NCBI RefSeq assembly: GCF_000165795.1
Contig: NZ_CM001022.1
Location: forward strand, 2,203,812 to 2,267,811
Source of the DNA: Aminomonas paucivorans DSM 12260
Lineage (GTDB): Bacteria > Synergistota > Synergistia > Synergistales > Synergistaceae
Direction: 5' to 3'
DNA length: 64,000 bases
Position numbers and translations under genes: made by a program. The notes below the pieces were generated by a model that saw nothing but the letters and a program-made list of their open reading frames with translations, was not told the origin of the DNA and did no database searches. The first letter of the stretch is position 1. Each line of letters begins with the position of its first letter. Shown one piece after another: positions 8,934 to 17,353 of the stretch.

Positions 8934-9110
8934 TTACCCTCTCTTCAGCTTCCGCAGCTTCGCCAGCAGATCCGAACTGGCCTGGGGGGGGGTCCATTCC
9001 ATCTGCACCACCCGGGTCTTCTGGGCCTCCAGGTCCGTGGCGAACTGCTCCACCCCGATGTTCACCACCACCGGCCCCTCCTTGAGCAGGGCCTTCAGCT
9101 TCTCGTGCAC
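8934..9110 (-). CDS. 58-aa FdrA-associated small protein (FdrA-domain type)
   Basis: A small GTG-initiated gene (VHEKLKALLKEG, ending KLRKLKRG) squeezed between fdrA and the DUF1116 gene. It starts five bases after the fdrA stop, with GGTGAGGAC as ribosome site. The motif VVNIGVEQFATDLEAQ followed by VVQMEWTPP matches what I know as short 'FdrA domain' proteins encoded next to fdrA in other anaerobes. The conserved position suggests a structural subunit of the FdrA/DUF1116/DUF2877 complex. No catalytic residue can be named. Confidence 0.75.
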   Translation of the reverse strand: MHEKLKALLKEGPVVVNIGVEQFATDLEAQKTRVVQMEWTPPQASSDLLAKLRKLKRG

Positions 9111-9115
9111 CGTCC

Positions 9116-10648
9116 TCACCCCTTCAGCAGGTACGCCGCCAAGCGGGCCGCCTGGGCGTTGCTGTGGCACACCGTCACCCCCGCCTCCTCCAGGATGCGG
9201 CGCTGCCGCGCCCCGTCCTGGGGATCCGCCTCGGTGCCGCAGATGGAGGCCACGAAGGCGATGCGGTCCTTCCCCAGGGCCCGGGCCTTGAGGATCCCCT
9301 CCACCAGCCCCGTGGCGGGGTCGGGGTTGCAGCCGTAGCCGATGACCACGTCGAAGAGGATCACCCCCACCTCCGGGTCCTTGGCCTCCTCCTCGAACCG
9401 GGCGGCCCGCAGGGACACGTCGATCATGGGATGCAGCCGCCCCTGGGTGAACTCGTCCTCCCCGAAGTCCACGATGGAGTGTTCCACCGAGGCCAGGCTG
9501 TCCTCCAGGCGCAGCTCCTTCTTCAGGGGGGTGTTGCTGTGGATGGGCCCCAGCAGGTCCTGGGCGATGAGCTGGGCCTCGTAGCACAGGGTGCCGCCGG
9601 AGTAGAGCCCCCGGAGCCACCCCTTGCGGGGGCCGATCTTCCCCGCCAGGGCCTTGAGGGCATCGTCCGCCTCCGCCAGGCTTCGGCGGGCGGAGGCCAC
9701 GTCCTCCCCCTTGGCCAGGGCGGCGGCCACCGCGGCGGTCTCCTCCAGCTCCCGGCAGATGTACACCGGGGGCTGGTCCCCCCGAGCCTCCCCGCCGATG
9801 AACCCCAGGACGGCGGGTTTCCCCCCCGCCCGAACCTGGGCCAGGATCTTTTGCTCCACCTCCGGAGCCGGGGGCTTGCCCACCACCACCAGGACCTTCA
9901 CCTCGTCGTCCGCCAGGAGGGTCTGGACCCCCATCTCCACCATGAGGCCCCCCACCTCGGCCTTCACGTCCCGGCCGCCGGTTCCGATGCCGTGGAGGGT
10001 CCCCACGCCCCGCTTGGCCAGCTGGACGTGTACCTCCTGGAGCCCCGTCCCCGCCGCGGCCACCAGGGACACGGGCCCGGTGGGACAGGCGTTGGCCATG
10101 CCCATGGCCACTCCCCGGACGATGATGGTGCCGCAGTCCGGCCCCATCACCAGAAGCCCCTTCTCCCGGGCCACCTTCTTGATCTCCACTTCCTTCTCCA
10201 GGGACACGTTGTCGGAGTAGAGCATCACGTTCAGGTCCCGCCCCAGACACTCCAAGGCCACGTCCCCGGCGTAGCGCCCCGCCACGGAGACGATGGCCAG
10301 GTTGGCCTCCGGCAGCACCGTCACCGCTCCGTCCAGACTTCGGGGCCGGTAGGTCCCTCCGTCGTCCTGGTTCTGCCGCCAGGGCGGGTTGGCCAGGTAG
10401 GCCTTGGCGGTGGACAGGGCCTCCTCCAGGACCGACTCCTCCCCGGCCACCGCCAGGATCAGGTCGTTGGGTCCGGCTTCCAGCCCCGTCAGGTCGAAGC
10501 CCCCCGCCGCCAGGATCCGCAGGTTCGCCTCCGTGCCCATGGACAGGGAGGCGCTCTTGACCCCTTCCCGAGCGGTGATTTCCTTGGCCACCCTCATGAG
10601 GGTGACGCTGTCGTAGTAGGTGCGGGCGATCACTTCCAAGCGCTGCAA
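9116..10648 (-). CDS. fdrA: FdrA, acyl-CoA synthetase-like subunit of a carbamoyltransferase-type complex
   Basis: A 510-aa protein related to succinyl-CoA synthetase alpha/beta folds; E. coli FdrA (AllF) works with YlbE and YlbF in oxamate carbamoyltransfer. A Rossmann-like CoA-ligase core is seen with MGPDCGTIIV near residue 168 and AAAGTGLQEV near residue 198. A second ligase-type domain carries LYSGGTLCYEAQ near 345 and VVIGYGCNPDPATGL near 440. It starts at a rare TTG (10646-10648) with GGGAGGTGA six bases upstream; no better in-frame start lies nearby. It is flanked by the partner families in the order DUF2877, fdrA, small protein, DUF1116. No carbamate kinase gene is in the window. Confidence 0.88.
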   Translation of the reverse strand: MQRLEVIARTYYDSVTLMRVAKEITAREGVKSASLSMGTEANLRILAAGGFDLTGLEAGPNDLILAVAGEESVLEEALSTAKAYLANPPWRQNQDDGGTYRPRSLDGAVTVLPEANLAIVSVAGRYAGDVALECLGRDLNVMLYSDNVSLEKEVEIKKVAREKGLLVMGPDCGTIIVRGVAMGMANACPTGPVSLVAAAGTGLQEVHVQLAKRGVGTLHGIGTGGRDVKAEVGGLMVEMGVQTLLADDEVKVLVVVGKPPAPEVEQKILAQVRAGGKPAVLGFIGGEARGDQPPVYICRELEETAAVAAALAKGEDVASARRSLAEADDALKALAGKIGPRKGWLRGLYSGGTLCYEAQLIAQDLLGPIHSNTPLKKELRLEDSLASVEHSIVDFGEDEFTQGRLHPMIDVSLRAARFEEEAKDPEVGVILFDVVIGYGCNPDPATGLVEGILKARALGKDRIAFVASICGTEADPQDGARQRRILEEAGVTVCHSNAQAARLAAYLLKG

Positions 10649-10693
10649 GCGCGGTCACCTCCCGGTGCGGCCCCGAGGGCCGTCCCTTCCCCC

Positions 10694-11416
10694 CTAGCGG
10701 GGGGCTGTTGCGTCAAACCTCCCCAGTGCCCCGGCGAATCCCGCCAGCCAGGCCCTTCCGGAGGTGTGTCCCCAATCCGTCATGGCCGAGACGGCCCGGA
10801 GCACCGCCTCCCCGTCCTCCCCCTCCAGGGCGGCCGTCAGGGCCGCCGGACGGGCCCAGGCGAGCCCCTCCAGGGCGTCCCGGATCACCTCTCCCGCCAG
10901 CCAGGCGGTGCACCCCGGATCGAACCGTCTTCCCAGCTCCCCCCGGGCACGAAGGCTCTCGGGGGAACCGATCCACCCCAGGGCCACCAGCCACCCCGCG
11001 ATCCAGTCGTCCCCCGCGGGGGTGTGCCCCGGCCCCAGGCCCGCCAGGGTCAGGGGGTCCTCCTCCCGCAGGGCTTCCCCCAAGACCCGAAGCTCCGGGT
11101 CCTCCAGGAAGACGGGCCATTCCTCCCACAGGGGCCGCCACCGGGGGCGGGGCCTCCCCGGACGGATGCGGGGGTCGAAGCGAAGCCCCTCCTCCCCCCT
11201 CGGGAGGTCCGGTCCCGGCTCCCCCTCCCGAAGCTCCGGCAGAAGGCTCAGCCAGGCTGTCCGGGGCCCCAGGTCCCTAGGGTCCGTCACCAGGCTGAAG
11301 CGCCTCCCCCGGGGGTCTTCAAGGTTCACCGCCCGGCGGTGCGCCTCCCGCACCCGAAGGGGCGGGGGAACGTCCGGCCAGTCGACGCTGACCCCCAGGA
11401 GGACCGGGGTGTCCAC
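10694..11416 (-). CDS. DUF2877 protein (YlbF/AllH-like)
   Basis: A 240-aa protein with the DUF2877 hallmark GLGPGHTPAGDDWIAG near residue 127 and a C-terminal TDWGHTSGRAWLAGF motif. In E. coli the family member YlbF (AllH) is the third component of oxamate carbamoyltransferase. The GTG start (11414-11416) follows the TAG of the CoA-transferase gene with no gap, so the two are translationally coupled. The protein is Arg/Pro-rich in its first 110 residues, where it looks divergent. Confidence 0.82.
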   Translation of the reverse strand: MDTPVLLGVSVDWPDVPPPLRVREAHRRAVNLEDPRGRRFSLVTDPRDLGPRTAWLSLLPELREGEPGPDLPRGEEGLRFDPRIRPGRPRPRWRPLWEEWPVFLEDPELRVLGEALREEDPLTLAGLGPGHTPAGDDWIAGWLVALGWIGSPESLRARGELGRRFDPGCTAWLAGEVIRDALEGLAWARPAALTAALEGEDGEAVLRAVSAMTDWGHTSGRAWLAGFAGALGRFDATAPR

Positions 11417-12613
11417 CTAAATGGCCCCCTCCTCCCGCAGCTTCCGGATCTCCTCCTCCGACATCCCCAGGAGGCCGCCGTAGATCGCCCCCACGTGCTC
11501 CCCCAACAGGGGAGCGGGACCGGCGATGGACGCAGGGGTCTCGGAGAACTTGATGGGCACCCCGGGCATCTTCAGTTCCCCCGCCACGGGATGAGCCACC
11601 GGGACGATCATCTCCCGAGCCAGCACCTGAGGGTCCGACACCACCTTGTCGATGGTGTTGATGGGGCCGCAGGGCACCTGCACCGCCATCAGGGCCTCCA
11701 TCCACTGGGCCGTGGTCTTCCCCTGGGTCTGGGCGTTCAGGATCGCCTTGAGGGCGAGCCAGTTCTCGATGCGGTCCCGGTTCGTGAGGAACCGGGGGTC
11801 CGCGGCGGTCTCGGGGATTCCCAGGACCTCGCACAGGCGGGCCCACAGCACGTCGTTCCCCGCGGCGATGTTGATGAACCCGTCGGCGCTCTCGAAGGTG
11901 GCGAAGGGGCAGATGGAGGGATGGTCGTTCCCGATGGGGCCCGGAGCCACGCCGCTGGTCTCGTACCGGGCCACGGCGTTCTCCAGGGTGGCCACCAGGC
12001 AGTCCAGCATGGCCACGTCCACCATCTGGCCCCGGCCGGTGAGGTCCCGGTGGTGCAGCGCCGCCAGGATCCCCGTGACCGCGAAGATCCCCGCCAGGAT
12101 GTCCGCCATGGAGGACCCCACCTTGAGGGGGTGCTTCGGGTCCGTCCCGGTGATGCTCTGAAGCCCCCCCATGCCCTGGACGATGAGGTCGTAGGCGGGG
12201 CGGTCGCTGTAGGGCCCCGTCTGGCCGAAACCCGAGCTGGCGGCGTAGATGAGCCGGGGGTTCACCCGGGAGAGAACGTCGTAGTCCAGCCCCAGCTTCT
12301 TCATGGTGCCGGGCTTGTAGTTCTCCACCAGGATGTCCGCCCGCGCCGCCAGTTCCTTGAGGATGCGCTTCCCCTCGGGGTGCTTCAGGTTGAGGGTGAC
12401 GCTCTCCTTGCCCCGATTGAGGCTCATGAAGTAGGCGCTCTCCCCGTTTTGGAAGGGGGTGTAGGCCCGGGCGTCGTCCCCCCCCTGGGGGTTCTCCACC
12501 TTGATGACCCGTGCCCCCATGTCCGCCAGCATCATGCCCGCAAAGGGCCCCGCCAGCACCCGGGTCAGGTCCAGCACCACCAGTCCTTCCAGGGGCTTCT
12601 TCCTCTCCGTCAT
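11417..12613 (-). CDS. Family III CoA-transferase (CaiB/BaiF-like)
   Basis: A 398-aa class III CoA-transferase that moves CoA between carboxylic acids through an aspartyl-acyl anhydride. It opens with PLEGLVVLDLTRVLAGPFAG and contains NRGKESVTLNLKHPEG. The GSSMADILAG segment near residue 163 contains the likely catalytic Asp, and the C-terminal CaiB domain has FINIAAGNDVLW. The ATG at 12611-12613 has GGGAGG overlapping the end of the upstream gene. In this operon it may activate oxamate, oxalate, formate or another small acid from ring breakdown. The substrate is unknown, and I know of no standard purine route that explains its presence. Confidence 0.85.
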   Translation of the reverse strand: MTERKKPLEGLVVLDLTRVLAGPFAGMMLADMGARVIKVENPQGGDDARAYTPFQNGESAYFMSLNRGKESVTLNLKHPEGKRILKELAARADILVENYKPGTMKKLGLDYDVLSRVNPRLIYAASSGFGQTGPYSDRPAYDLIVQGMGGLQSITGTDPKHPLKVGSSMADILAGIFAVTGILAALHHRDLTGRGQMVDVAMLDCLVATLENAVARYETSGVAPGPIGNDHPSICPFATFESADGFINIAAGNDVLWARLCEVLGIPETAADPRFLTNRDRIENWLALKAILNAQTQGKTTAQWMEALMAVQVPCGPINTIDKVVSDPQVLAREMIVPVAHPVAGELKMPGVPIKFSETPASIAGPAPLLGEHVGAIYGGLLGMSEEEIRKLREEGAI

Positions 12614-12618
12614 GGCCT

Positions 12619-13506
12619 CTACCTCCCGTAGGGGATGCGTCTTGCCGGCTCGAAGGCGCAGCGGCCTTCGTGCAGGATGCCCTCGTAGCTTCCCAGGTTC
12701 CGGTCCTCCACGTGGTCGAACCACTGCTCCGAGGAGCCGCAGGGGACCACCTTCCGCAAGGGGTCCGGGTCCAGCTCAGCCCAGATGTACTCCTCGCTGG
12801 CCCGGGCCTGGGCCAGCTTCACCGCCGTGGGGTGCACGATCATGGAACCGCCGAAGTAGAAGGACCCCGACTCGTCCCGCCCCACGGTGTTGGTGGCGAT
12901 CCAGTACACGTGGTTGTCGTAGGCCCGGGCCCGGTTGGTCAGGTCCCAGTGGTCGAAGGTGCGCATGAACGCCGAGGGCCGGCAGATGACCTCCGCCCCC
13001 AGCAGGGTGGTGGCCCGGGCCAGCTCCGGGAAGTCCCCGTCGTAGCAGATCACGATGCCGATGCGCCCCAGGGGGGTGTCGACACAGAAGGGCCTGCACC
13101 CCGGGGTGGTCCAGCCGCCCCCCTCCAGGCGCTCCGTGGGAAAGGGGTGGGTCTTCCGGTAGACCCCGAGGATTCCGTCGGGGCCGATGAGGGCGGCGGA
13201 GTTGTACACCACCCCGCGCTCCTCCCCCCGCTCATAGGTGGGGTACACCAGGTGGATGCCGAACTGCCGAGCCCAGCGCACCCCCACATCCGTCAGGGGA
13301 CCCGGGATGGAGGTCACCGCATCCCAGATGTCCGAGGCGGTCCCCCGGGGGGTGAACCCCGTGGTGAAGCTCTCCGGCAGTACCACCAAGTCCGCCTTGG
13401 ATTCCCGAACGCAGGCGTCGATCCACCCCTCCGCCTTCTCCAGGTTGGCCCGCACATCCATGGGCTCAATGGCGAACTGGATCGCCGCCCCGATCATTCG
13501 TCGCAT
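12619..13506 (-). CDS. Nitrilase-superfamily amidohydrolase (carbamoyl-amino-acid hydrolase-like)
   Basis: A 295-aa carbon-nitrogen hydrolase with the full Glu-Lys-Cys triad: LPESFTTGF near residue 45, YRKTHPFP near 118 and ICYDGDFPE near 155. Members cut linear amides or ureido groups such as N-carbamoyl-beta-alanine. It is the first gene of the minus-strand purine/pyrimidine cluster and is divergent from the PucR-type regulator. The start was set at the ATG 13504-13506 because GAGGAGG lies nine bases upstream; a TTG immediately before it is also in frame. Ureidoglycolate, oxamate or N-carbamoyl-amino acid are candidate substrates by context. Confidence 0.85.
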   Translation of the reverse strand: MRRMIGAAIQFAIEPMDVRANLEKAEGWIDACVRESKADLVVLPESFTTGFTPRGTASDIWDAVTSIPGPLTDVGVRWARQFGIHLVYPTYERGEERGVVYNSAALIGPDGILGVYRKTHPFPTERLEGGGWTTPGCRPFCVDTPLGRIGIVICYDGDFPELARATTLLGAEVICRPSAFMRTFDHWDLTNRARAYDNHVYWIATNTVGRDESGSFYFGGSMIVHPTAVKLAQARASEEYIWAELDPDPLRKVVPCGSSEQWFDHVEDRNLGSYEGILHEGRCAFEPARRIPYGR

Positions 13507-13875
13507 CAAGAACGTCCTCCTCGTGAATTGAGGTTCTTGTCACTCATCCACATCGACCCGGGCAACCCACGCCATCGTCCCGACGCGCCAGCCCCCGTGG
13601 AAGGGGAAAGGGGACTTCGTGCCGAACATTCCATGCCCCTTCGCCAGGTTACCCCTCAAGGCCGTGAAGCCGAAGGGGACAAAACCCCGATGAAGAGGCA
13701 GCACCGCGACGTTTCTCCCCCCTTACCGGCCACGGACCCGCTTGCGGATCCTCGCACCACACCTACAATACCCGTTAGGGAGAGGAGCGCACATGGCAAC
13801 AGGTGACATGTTTCCACCGCGCCCCGGGCAACTCTCTCCATATTGGACCTGAATTCACATGAAGGAGGACAGGCC
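13507..13875. promoter_or_regulatory. Divergent intergenic region between the catabolic operon and the pucR-type gene
   Basis: This 369-base gap must contain promoters for both directions and probably the regulator's binding site. A plus-strand candidate is TTGCGG (13742-13747), 16 bases, TACAAT (13764-13769). A weaker minus-strand candidate is a -10 TAACCT at 13646-13651 with TTCGGC 17 bases away. No clear operator palindrome was recognised and no coding sequence is convincing. Confidence 0.45.
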
Positions 13876-15438
13876 ATGATCGCCGCAGACCTTCTGCGTC
13901 ACCACCTCTTTCCGGACTTCGAGCTGCTGGGAGGAAGCGGGGGGCTCAACCGGGAACTCTCGTCGGTGTCCGTCATCGACGCCCCGGACGTGGACCGCTG
14001 GATGCGGGGGGGGGAGTTCCTCATCGGAAGCGGGTACATCTTCCGGGAGGACCCGGAGGGGTTCGCTCCCTTCCTGCGAAGGGTGGAGGAAAAGGGCATC
14101 GCCGCCCTGGGGATCAAGTTGGACCGCTACCACCACCAGCTTCCGGGAAGCATGGTGGCGGAGTCGGACTCCCTGAACCTTCCCCTGGTGGCCATCCCCC
14201 TGAACTACCGATGGACCGACGTCATCGAGGGGGTTCAGGCCTTCCTGTTCCAGGAAAAACGCCGGGGGGACCAGGCCCAGGAAGACCTGGGGAGCTTCTG
14301 GGAGGAGGGACTGGACCTGCGGCGCCTCCTCTCCGGCTTCGCCCTGCGCCTCGGGCTTCCCCTGGTGGTGCAGTCCACCCAGCTGGGGCTGAACCACCAG
14401 TTCCTCCCCGACGGCCGCATCGAGGGAGCCGACCAGGTGCAGGCCTTCCTGAAAACCCCGGTGGTGCAGGAGAAGGGACTCCCCCGGCGGGGGCAGATCC
14501 TGGAGAATCTGGAGCTGCGCAACAGCGGGGTGCTCCAGTGGTGCGCCGTGTACCGCTTCGTGGCGGACACCCCCCTGACCCTGCACCTGGGTCTGAGCGC
14601 CGGGGAGCAGACCCCCTCCACCCGGCAGGAGCGCATGGTCCTGCGCGCCCTCACCCTGCTTCGGGCGGCGGCCCTGGAAGTGGCCACCCTGTCGGACCGA
14701 TGGGTGGTGAAGAAGGAGAAGTTTTTCGAGGGGCTGTGCCTGGAGATCTACAACGACCCGGAGATGGTCCGGGCCAATCTGGAGGAGCTGGGGGTCGCCC
14801 TGCCCCGCCGGGGGTGCATCGTGGTGGCCTCCTCCAGTCGGGAGGCGGAGCCCCCCCGATGGGTTCCCCCGGAGGCGGTGTTCAGCCACCGCCTGGGGGA
14901 TCAGTGGACGGGGCTTCTGCCCCTGCCGGACCCGGACGGAGCCAAGCGGGACTGGGGACAGAAGGCGGAACGGGCGGGGGTCCACCTGGCCCTGGGGGGC
15001 ACGGTGCAGACCCCCCTGGAGATCAGCCGATCCTACCAGGAGGCCAAGCGCACCTCCAACTGGCTTCGGGAGTTCTCCCTGCCCCCGGGGGTCTACCTCC
15101 ACGAGGAGCTGTCCCTCTACGCCCTCCTGGACAGCCTGGCCCGCCTCCCGGAAGCCCGGGGGGTCTACCGGCGCTATTGGGAACCCCTGCTGGCGGAGCC
15201 GACGGGGGGAAGGCGGAGCCTGCCCCTGCGGGAGCTGGCGAAGGCCCTCATCCAGACGGACTTCAACGCCCGCCTCTGCGCCCAGAACCTGCACCTGCAC
15301 TACAACACGGTGCGCAACCATCTGGAGGACCTGGAGGGCCTGCTGGACCTGGATCTGTCCAACCCCCACCACCGTCTGGGGCTGATCCTGGCCAGCCACA
15401 TCCACGGCTCCTTCCAGAAGCGCGGGGGGGAAGGCTAG
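13876..15438 (+). CDS. PucR-family transcriptional regulator of the purine cluster
   Basis: A 520-aa regulator with an N-terminal PucR domain (about 1-125; DAPDVDRWMRGGEFLIGSG) followed by a variable region. A C-terminal PucR-type helix-turn-helix (LCAQNLHLHYNTVRNHLEDL near residue 480) precedes a GLILASHIH tail. PucR proteins control purine catabolism in Bacillus and relatives, often sensing allantoin-type intermediates. The ATG at 13876 follows AAGGAGGACAGGCC; an in-frame ATG 33 bases upstream lacks a site. It is transcribed divergently from the catabolic genes, the usual layout for a dedicated local regulator. The last four bases overlap the convergent MFS gene. Confidence 0.88.
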   Translation: MIAADLLRHHLFPDFELLGGSGGLNRELSSVSVIDAPDVDRWMRGGEFLIGSGYIFREDPEGFAPFLRRVEEKGIAALGIKLDRYHHQLPGSMVAESDSLNLPLVAIPLNYRWTDVIEGVQAFLFQEKRRGDQAQEDLGSFWEEGLDLRRLLSGFALRLGLPLVVQSTQLGLNHQFLPDGRIEGADQVQAFLKTPVVQEKGLPRRGQILENLELRNSGVLQWCAVYRFVADTPLTLHLGLSAGEQTPSTRQERMVLRALTLLRAAALEVATLSDRWVVKKEKFFEGLCLEIYNDPEMVRANLEELGVALPRRGCIVVASSSREAEPPRWVPPEAVFSHRLGDQWTGLLPLPDPDGAKRDWGQKAERAGVHLALGGTVQTPLEISRSYQEAKRTSNWLREFSLPPGVYLHEELSLYALLDSLARLPEARGVYRRYWEPLLAEPTGGRRSLPLRELAKALIQTDFNARLCAQNLHLHYNTVRNHLEDLEGLLDLDLSNPHHRLGLILASHIHGSFQKRGGEG

Positions 15439-16676
15439 GGTCTCCCCCCCGCCCTCACCCGACGAAGCATCGCCATGCCCCCCAGGAAGAACAGACCCAG
15501 GACGGGCCCGCCCATCCGGAGAGACCCGGTGAGCTGGGCCAGCAGACCGAAGAGGAAGGGCCCCAGGACCCCCGCGAACTTGCTGGACAGATCGTAGAAA
15601 CCGTAGAGTTCCGCGCTCCGCTCCTTGGGCACCAGGGAGGCGAAGAGGGATCGGGAGAGGGCCTGAGTCCCCCCCTGCACCACCCCCACCCCCAGGGCCA
15701 GGACCCAGAAATGCCAGGGCCGGACCACGAAGGGGATGAAGGCGCACAGGGCCAGGTAGCCCCCCAGCCCCGCCAGGAGAACCCGCCGATCCCCCCAGCG
15801 TCCGGCGAGTCGGCCGAACAGGATCGTGCAGGGGACCCCCACGAACTGGGTGGCCACCAGGGCTCCCAGGAGGGTCCCCTGTCCCAGCCCCAGGGAGCTG
15901 CCGTAGAGCACCCCCATGCGCATGATGGTGCCGATGCCGTCGTTGTAGAGCCAGAAGGCCCCCAGGAACCAGAGCAGGTCCGGCTGGTGCCGCAGCCCCA
16001 GGAGGGTGCGCCAGGGACGCCCGTAGGCCGAGGCTCCCCAGGTCTCTCCCGGTTCCCGCGGCGACGGAGGTGGCTCCCCCACGTGGCGCAGGAAGGGCAG
16101 GGTGAAGAGCCCCCACCAGAGGGCCACGGACAGAAAGGACAGGCGGAAACCCGCCTCCCCCCAGAAACCAGCCAGGGCGGCGTTGGCCACCAGCAGCGTT
16201 CCTCCCCCCAGGTAGCCCAGGGCGTACCCCGCCGAGGAGAGCCCCGCCCGCTCCTCCGGGGCCGCCAGGTGGGGCAGGAAGGAATCGTAGAACACGTTGT
16301 TGAAGGAAAACCCCAGGGAACCCAGGGCGAAGAGGGCCAACCCCCAGACCCAATGCCCTTCCCCCAGGAGGCCCATGGCGGCGGAGGCACCTACCCCCAG
16401 GGCCGTGGCGGCCAGAAGCGCCCCCTTGCGCCGCCCCGCCCCGTCCGCCAGCGCCCCCAGCCCCGGGGCCAGCAGGGCCGTGAGGAGCATGGAGAGGGCG
16501 GAGACGTAGCCCCACCAGGCCAGCACCGAGGAAGCCTCGGCCCCCGCCCCCAGCACCTCCCGATAGTACAGGGGGTACAGCACCGCCAGGATGGTGGTGG
16601 CAAAGGCGGAGTTCCCCACGTCCTGGAGGACCCAGGCCCGCCAGTCGAGGCGGCGAAGCAGGTCGCGGAGGATCAC
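15435..16676 (-). CDS. MFS transporter, UMF1/Atg22-like family
   Basis: A 413-aa membrane protein with about twelve hydrophobic segments. The opening LQDVGNSAFATTILAVLYP and LGSLGFSFNNVFYDSFLPHL are characteristic of the UMF1 (Atg22-like) branch of the major facilitator superfamily, which is linked to amino-acid or peptide movement. It starts at a GTG 41 bases after the L,D-transpeptidase gene, with a GGGGGCGG site. The stop overlaps the end of the convergent pucR-type gene. Its substrate is unknown. Confidence 0.82.
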   Translation of the reverse strand: MILRDLLRRLDWRAWVLQDVGNSAFATTILAVLYPLYYREVLGAGAEASSVLAWWGYVSALSMLLTALLAPGLGALADGAGRRKGALLAATALGVGASAAMGLLGEGHWVWGLALFALGSLGFSFNNVFYDSFLPHLAAPEERAGLSSAGYALGYLGGGTLLVANAALAGFWGEAGFRLSFLSVALWWGLFTLPFLRHVGEPPPSPREPGETWGASAYGRPWRTLLGLRHQPDLLWFLGAFWLYNDGIGTIMRMGVLYGSSLGLGQGTLLGALVATQFVGVPCTILFGRLAGRWGDRRVLLAGLGGYLALCAFIPFVVRPWHFWVLALGVGVVQGGTQALSRSLFASLVPKERSAELYGFYDLSSKFAGVLGPFLFGLLAQLTGSLRMGGPVLGLFFLGGMAMLRRVRAGGRP

Positions 16677-16716
16677 GGCGTCCGCCCCCGGGTGGACGAT
16701 CTGCTCCGGGAGACCC

Positions 16717-17196
16717 TCAAGGGAGAACCGCCACTCGGGTGCCCCGTCGAACCAGGGGGCGCAGCTTCTGCAAGTCCGCGTTGCGGAGCCGGATGCACCC
16801 CTCCGTCACGTCCTTCCCGACGCTGGAAGGGTCGTGGGTTCCGTGGATGCCGATGCCGTCCCAACCCGTCTTCAGCCGGATGAACCAGGGACCGTAGGCT
16901 CCGGGGATCTCCCCCTTCCCGTCCCGGAAATCGTGGGTCCAGGCCCGGGAATCCTGGATCCGGACCACCGAGAACTCCCCCTCCGGGGTACGGCGGTCCC
17001 CCCGCCTCTGCTTCTGTCCCGGGTTCGACCCCAACGCCACGGGGAAGGCGTCCCAGACGGCCTGCCCCCGAAAGACGACGAGACGGTGCTGCCCCTTCTC
17101 GATCTTGAGCCAGACCTCGCCTGCGGGTTCCGCCGCCTCGGAGATCCCCCCCGCGCAGCACACCGCTGCCAGGAGAAACGCCAGCAACCGCACCAT
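16717..17196 (-). CDS. Secreted L,D-transpeptidase (YkuD domain)
   Basis: A 159-aa exported enzyme that would form 3,3 cross-links in peptidoglycan or attach proteins to it. A signal peptide (MVRLLAFLLAAVCCAGG, likely cut after SEA or AEA) precedes a single YkuD domain. That domain carries the catalytic signature: HGTHDPSSVG then TEGCIRLRNAD near the C-terminus, with the active Cys in GCIRL. It lacks a LysM or other wall-binding domain. The ATG at 17194-17196 has GGGGACGAGG upstream. It is followed 40 bases later by the MFS carrier. Confidence 0.9.
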   Translation of the reverse strand: MVRLLAFLLAAVCCAGGISEAAEPAGEVWLKIEKGQHRLVVFRGQAVWDAFPVALGSNPGQKQRRGDRRTPEGEFSVVRIQDSRAWTHDFRDGKGEIPGAYGPWFIRLKTGWDGIGIHGTHDPSSVGKDVTEGCIRLRNADLQKLRPLVRRGTRVAVLP

Positions 17197-17242
17197 ACCG
17201 CCTCGTCCCCTTCCTATTTCGGAGCCTTCGCCCCGCAGGCCC

Positions 17243-17271
17243 ATCCTAGCGGCACCGGAAGGGTCCTCCAA
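17243..17271 (-). promoter_or_regulatory. Candidate promoter for the L,D-transpeptidase gene
   Basis: On the minus strand TTGGAG (17266-17271) is separated by 17 bases from TAGGAT (17243-17248), about 47 bases before the start codon. Match to the sigma-70 consensus is moderate. Confidence 0.4.
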
Positions 17272-17353
17272 GGGGAGAAACCCCCAAAAACCCTCCGAGA
17301 ACGGTACAATGCCCTCGGTCCTCCACCGAGGACCCGCAAGGGAGGGAGCACCC

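Noticed and set aside
11319-11846. Gly/Arg-rich minus-strand open frame across the CoA-transferase/DUF2877 junction
   Set aside because: It is an alternative frame of two overlapping real genes with no start signal.
13656-13877. 73-codon minus-strand reading in the divergent purine-cluster intergenic region
   Set aside because: It covers the probable promoter region, has no ribosome site and gives an unremarkable translation.
13855-16515. Long minus-strand open frame covering the pucR-type gene
   Set aside because: The plus-strand frame encodes an unmistakable PucR N-terminus and helix-turn-helix. The minus frame only becomes meaningful inside the MFS gene, where another frame is the real one.
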